This document shows positions 63,108-64,000 of a stretch of 64,000 nt of DNA, one piece after another. Made by a program: the position numbers and the translations under genes. Location of the stretch: contig NZ_JACHMZ010000001.1 in NCBI RefSeq assembly GCF_014205165.1, forward strand, positions 5,810,501 through 5,874,500, written 5' to 3'. Origin of the DNA: Micromonospora carbonacea (GTDB taxonomy: Bacteria > Actinomycetota > Actinomycetes > Mycobacteriales > Micromonosporaceae). Numbering within the stretch: position 1 is the first letter of the stretch; each line of letters starts with the position of its first letter. Under the pieces are notes generated by a model. The model saw only the letters and a program-made list of their open reading frames with translations, had not been told where the DNA came from and ran no database searches.

Positions 63108-63134
63108 CTTCATGTATCCGCCGGGGAGAGCGCC

Positions 63135-64000
63135 GTGTCCATGCGTGAACTGGTGGTGCTCGGGACGGCCAGCCAGACCCCGACCCGGGCGCGCAACCAC
63201 AACGGGTACGTGCTGCGCTGGGACGACGAGGTGATCCTCTTCGACCCGGGCGAGGGCAGCCAGCGGCAGCTCCTGCACACCGGCGTCACCGCCACCGACC
63301 TGACCCGGATCTGCGTCACCCACTTCCACGGCGACCACTGCCTCGGGCTGCCCGGCACCATCCAGCGGCTGTCGCTGGACCGGGTCCCGCGCCCGGTGGC
63401 GGTGCACTTCCCGGCCGGCGGGGCCGACTACTTCGCCCGGCTGCGGCACGCCAGCTCCTTCCACGAGACCGCCGAGCTGGCCGTCGAACCGATCAGCGCC
63501 GACGGGCAGCGGGTCTCCCTGCGCGGCGGCGTCCTGGAGGCCCGCCGGCTGCGGCACCCCATCGAGACGTACGGCTACCGGCTCGTCGAGCCGGACGGCT
63601 GCCGGATGCTGCCGCAGCGGCTGGCCGCGTACGGGATATCCGGCCCGGCCGTCGGCGAGCTGCTGCGCGCCGGCCACCTCGACGTCGGCGGGCGGCGCGT
63701 CACCCGCGACGAGGTGAGCGTGACCCGCCCCGGGCAGCGGTTCGCGTTCGTGATGGACACCGGGCTCTGCGACAACGTGTACGCCCTCGCCGAGCACGCC
63801 GACCTGCTGGTCATCGAGTCGACGTTCCTGGCGAGCGAGGCCGCGCTCGCCGCCGAGGTCGGGCACCTCACCGCCGGTCAGGCCGCTCAGGTGGCGGCCG
63901 AGTCGGGGGTACGCACGCTGGTGCTCACCCACTTCTCCCAGCGCTACGGCGACGCCCGGCGCTTCGCCGACGAGGCCCGCGAGCACTTCGCCGGTGAGCT
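63135..64000 (+). CDS. rnz: ribonuclease Z (partial, runs off the window)
   Basis: 288 codons are present and the 3' end is missing. The metallo-beta-lactamase motif [13 protein letters not shown] gives H63, H65, D67 and H68; [20 protein letters not shown] and LVIESTFL contain the later metal-ligand region, and [12 protein letters not shown] the C-terminal His. It trims tRNA 3' ends. The GTG at 63135 is favoured because GGGGAG is 6 nt away; an ATG at 63141 is in frame. The structured leader lies immediately upstream. Confidence 0.95.
   Translation, partial: MSMRELVVLGTASQTPTRARNHNGYVLRWDDEVILFDPGEGSQRQLLHTGVTATDLTRICVTHFHGDHCLGLPGTIQRLSLDRVPRPVAVHFPAGGADYFARLRHASSFHETAELAVEPISADGQRVSLRGGVLEARRLRHPIETYGYRLVEPDGCRMLPQRLAAYGISGPAVGELLRAGHLDVGGRRVTRDEVSVTRPGQRFAFVMDTGLCDNVYALAEHADLLVIESTFLASEAALAAEVGHLTAGQAAQVAAESGVRTLVLTHFSQRYGDARRFADEAREHFAGE

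Overview
The window is chromosomal DNA of a very GC-rich actinomycete, most likely Micromonospora or a close relative in the Micromonosporaceae. The evidence is the strong codon bias, GTG starts, a WhiB2-type regulator, mycothiol (mca) and coenzyme F420 (fbiA, fbiB, fbiC) genes, and gene blocks whose order I recall from mycobacteria. I see no rRNA, tRNA, prophage, insertion sequence or CRISPR array. Almost everything reads as core chromosome with small accessory islands.

Layout. 1-735 is GC-rich non-coding DNA. 0.8-3.5 kb holds an aminotransferase and an FAD amine oxidoreductase. 3.6-4.96 kb is the conserved trio DUF3499 / zincin-like protein / whiB2. 5.4-7.6 kb is a leftward DUF4331 operon. 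7.7-13.9 kb holds fbiC, a membrane protein, fbiA and fbiB. 14-25.2 kb holds a wHTH regulator, a NUDIX protein, GDP-mannose pyrophosphorylase, a GT4 glycosyltransferase, a TIGR03089 protein, acetoacetyl-CoA synthetase, a thioesterase and an acyl-CoA dehydrogenase. 25.5-34 kb holds UDP-glucose dehydrogenase, a 1668-residue membrane protein and purK-purE. 34-36.1 kb is a thioredoxin-fold (DUF255) protein. 36.3-39.7 kb is an overlapping three-gene operon: membrane protein, nucleosidase-like protein, and membrane-anchored unknown protein. 39.7-44 kb holds an NrtR-like NUDIX protein, a secreted PI-PLC-like enzyme, an XRE regulator, cutA and two small unknown genes. 44-50.9 kb holds a GGDEF-EAL protein, mca, a DUF4307 protein, greA and ilvA. 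51-54.8 kb holds an amidase, metB, a HIT protein and msrA. 54.9-55.9 kb is an AbiEii-type nucleotidyltransferase with a small partner. 55.9-57.6 kb is a secreted LamG/PKD protein. 57.9-62.7 kb is the operon for the osmolyte N-acetylglutaminylglutamine amide (NAGGN). The window ends inside rnz.

The 3.6-34 kb part has the gene order of M. tuberculosis Rv3258c-Rv3276c with insertions, and the 34-36 and 47-53.5 kb parts match pieces of Rv1079-Rv1084. Three F420 genes lie within 6.2 kb.

The most interesting items are four. (1) The leader upstream of rnz carries a 12-codon ORF behind a Shine-Dalgarno sequence complementary to 14 nt of the 16S 3' end, followed by six nested or adjacent perfect helices. 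(2) A roughly 55-bp dispersed repeat has five copies with compensatory changes in a hairpin, and one copy appears to be translated as the N-terminus of a NUDIX protein. (3) In the three-gene operon the C-terminus of the first protein and the N-terminus of the second share a short glycine-rich beta motif, as in amyloid-type signalling pairs. (4) Convergent gene junctions hold different short tandem repeats, and many genes look leaderless.
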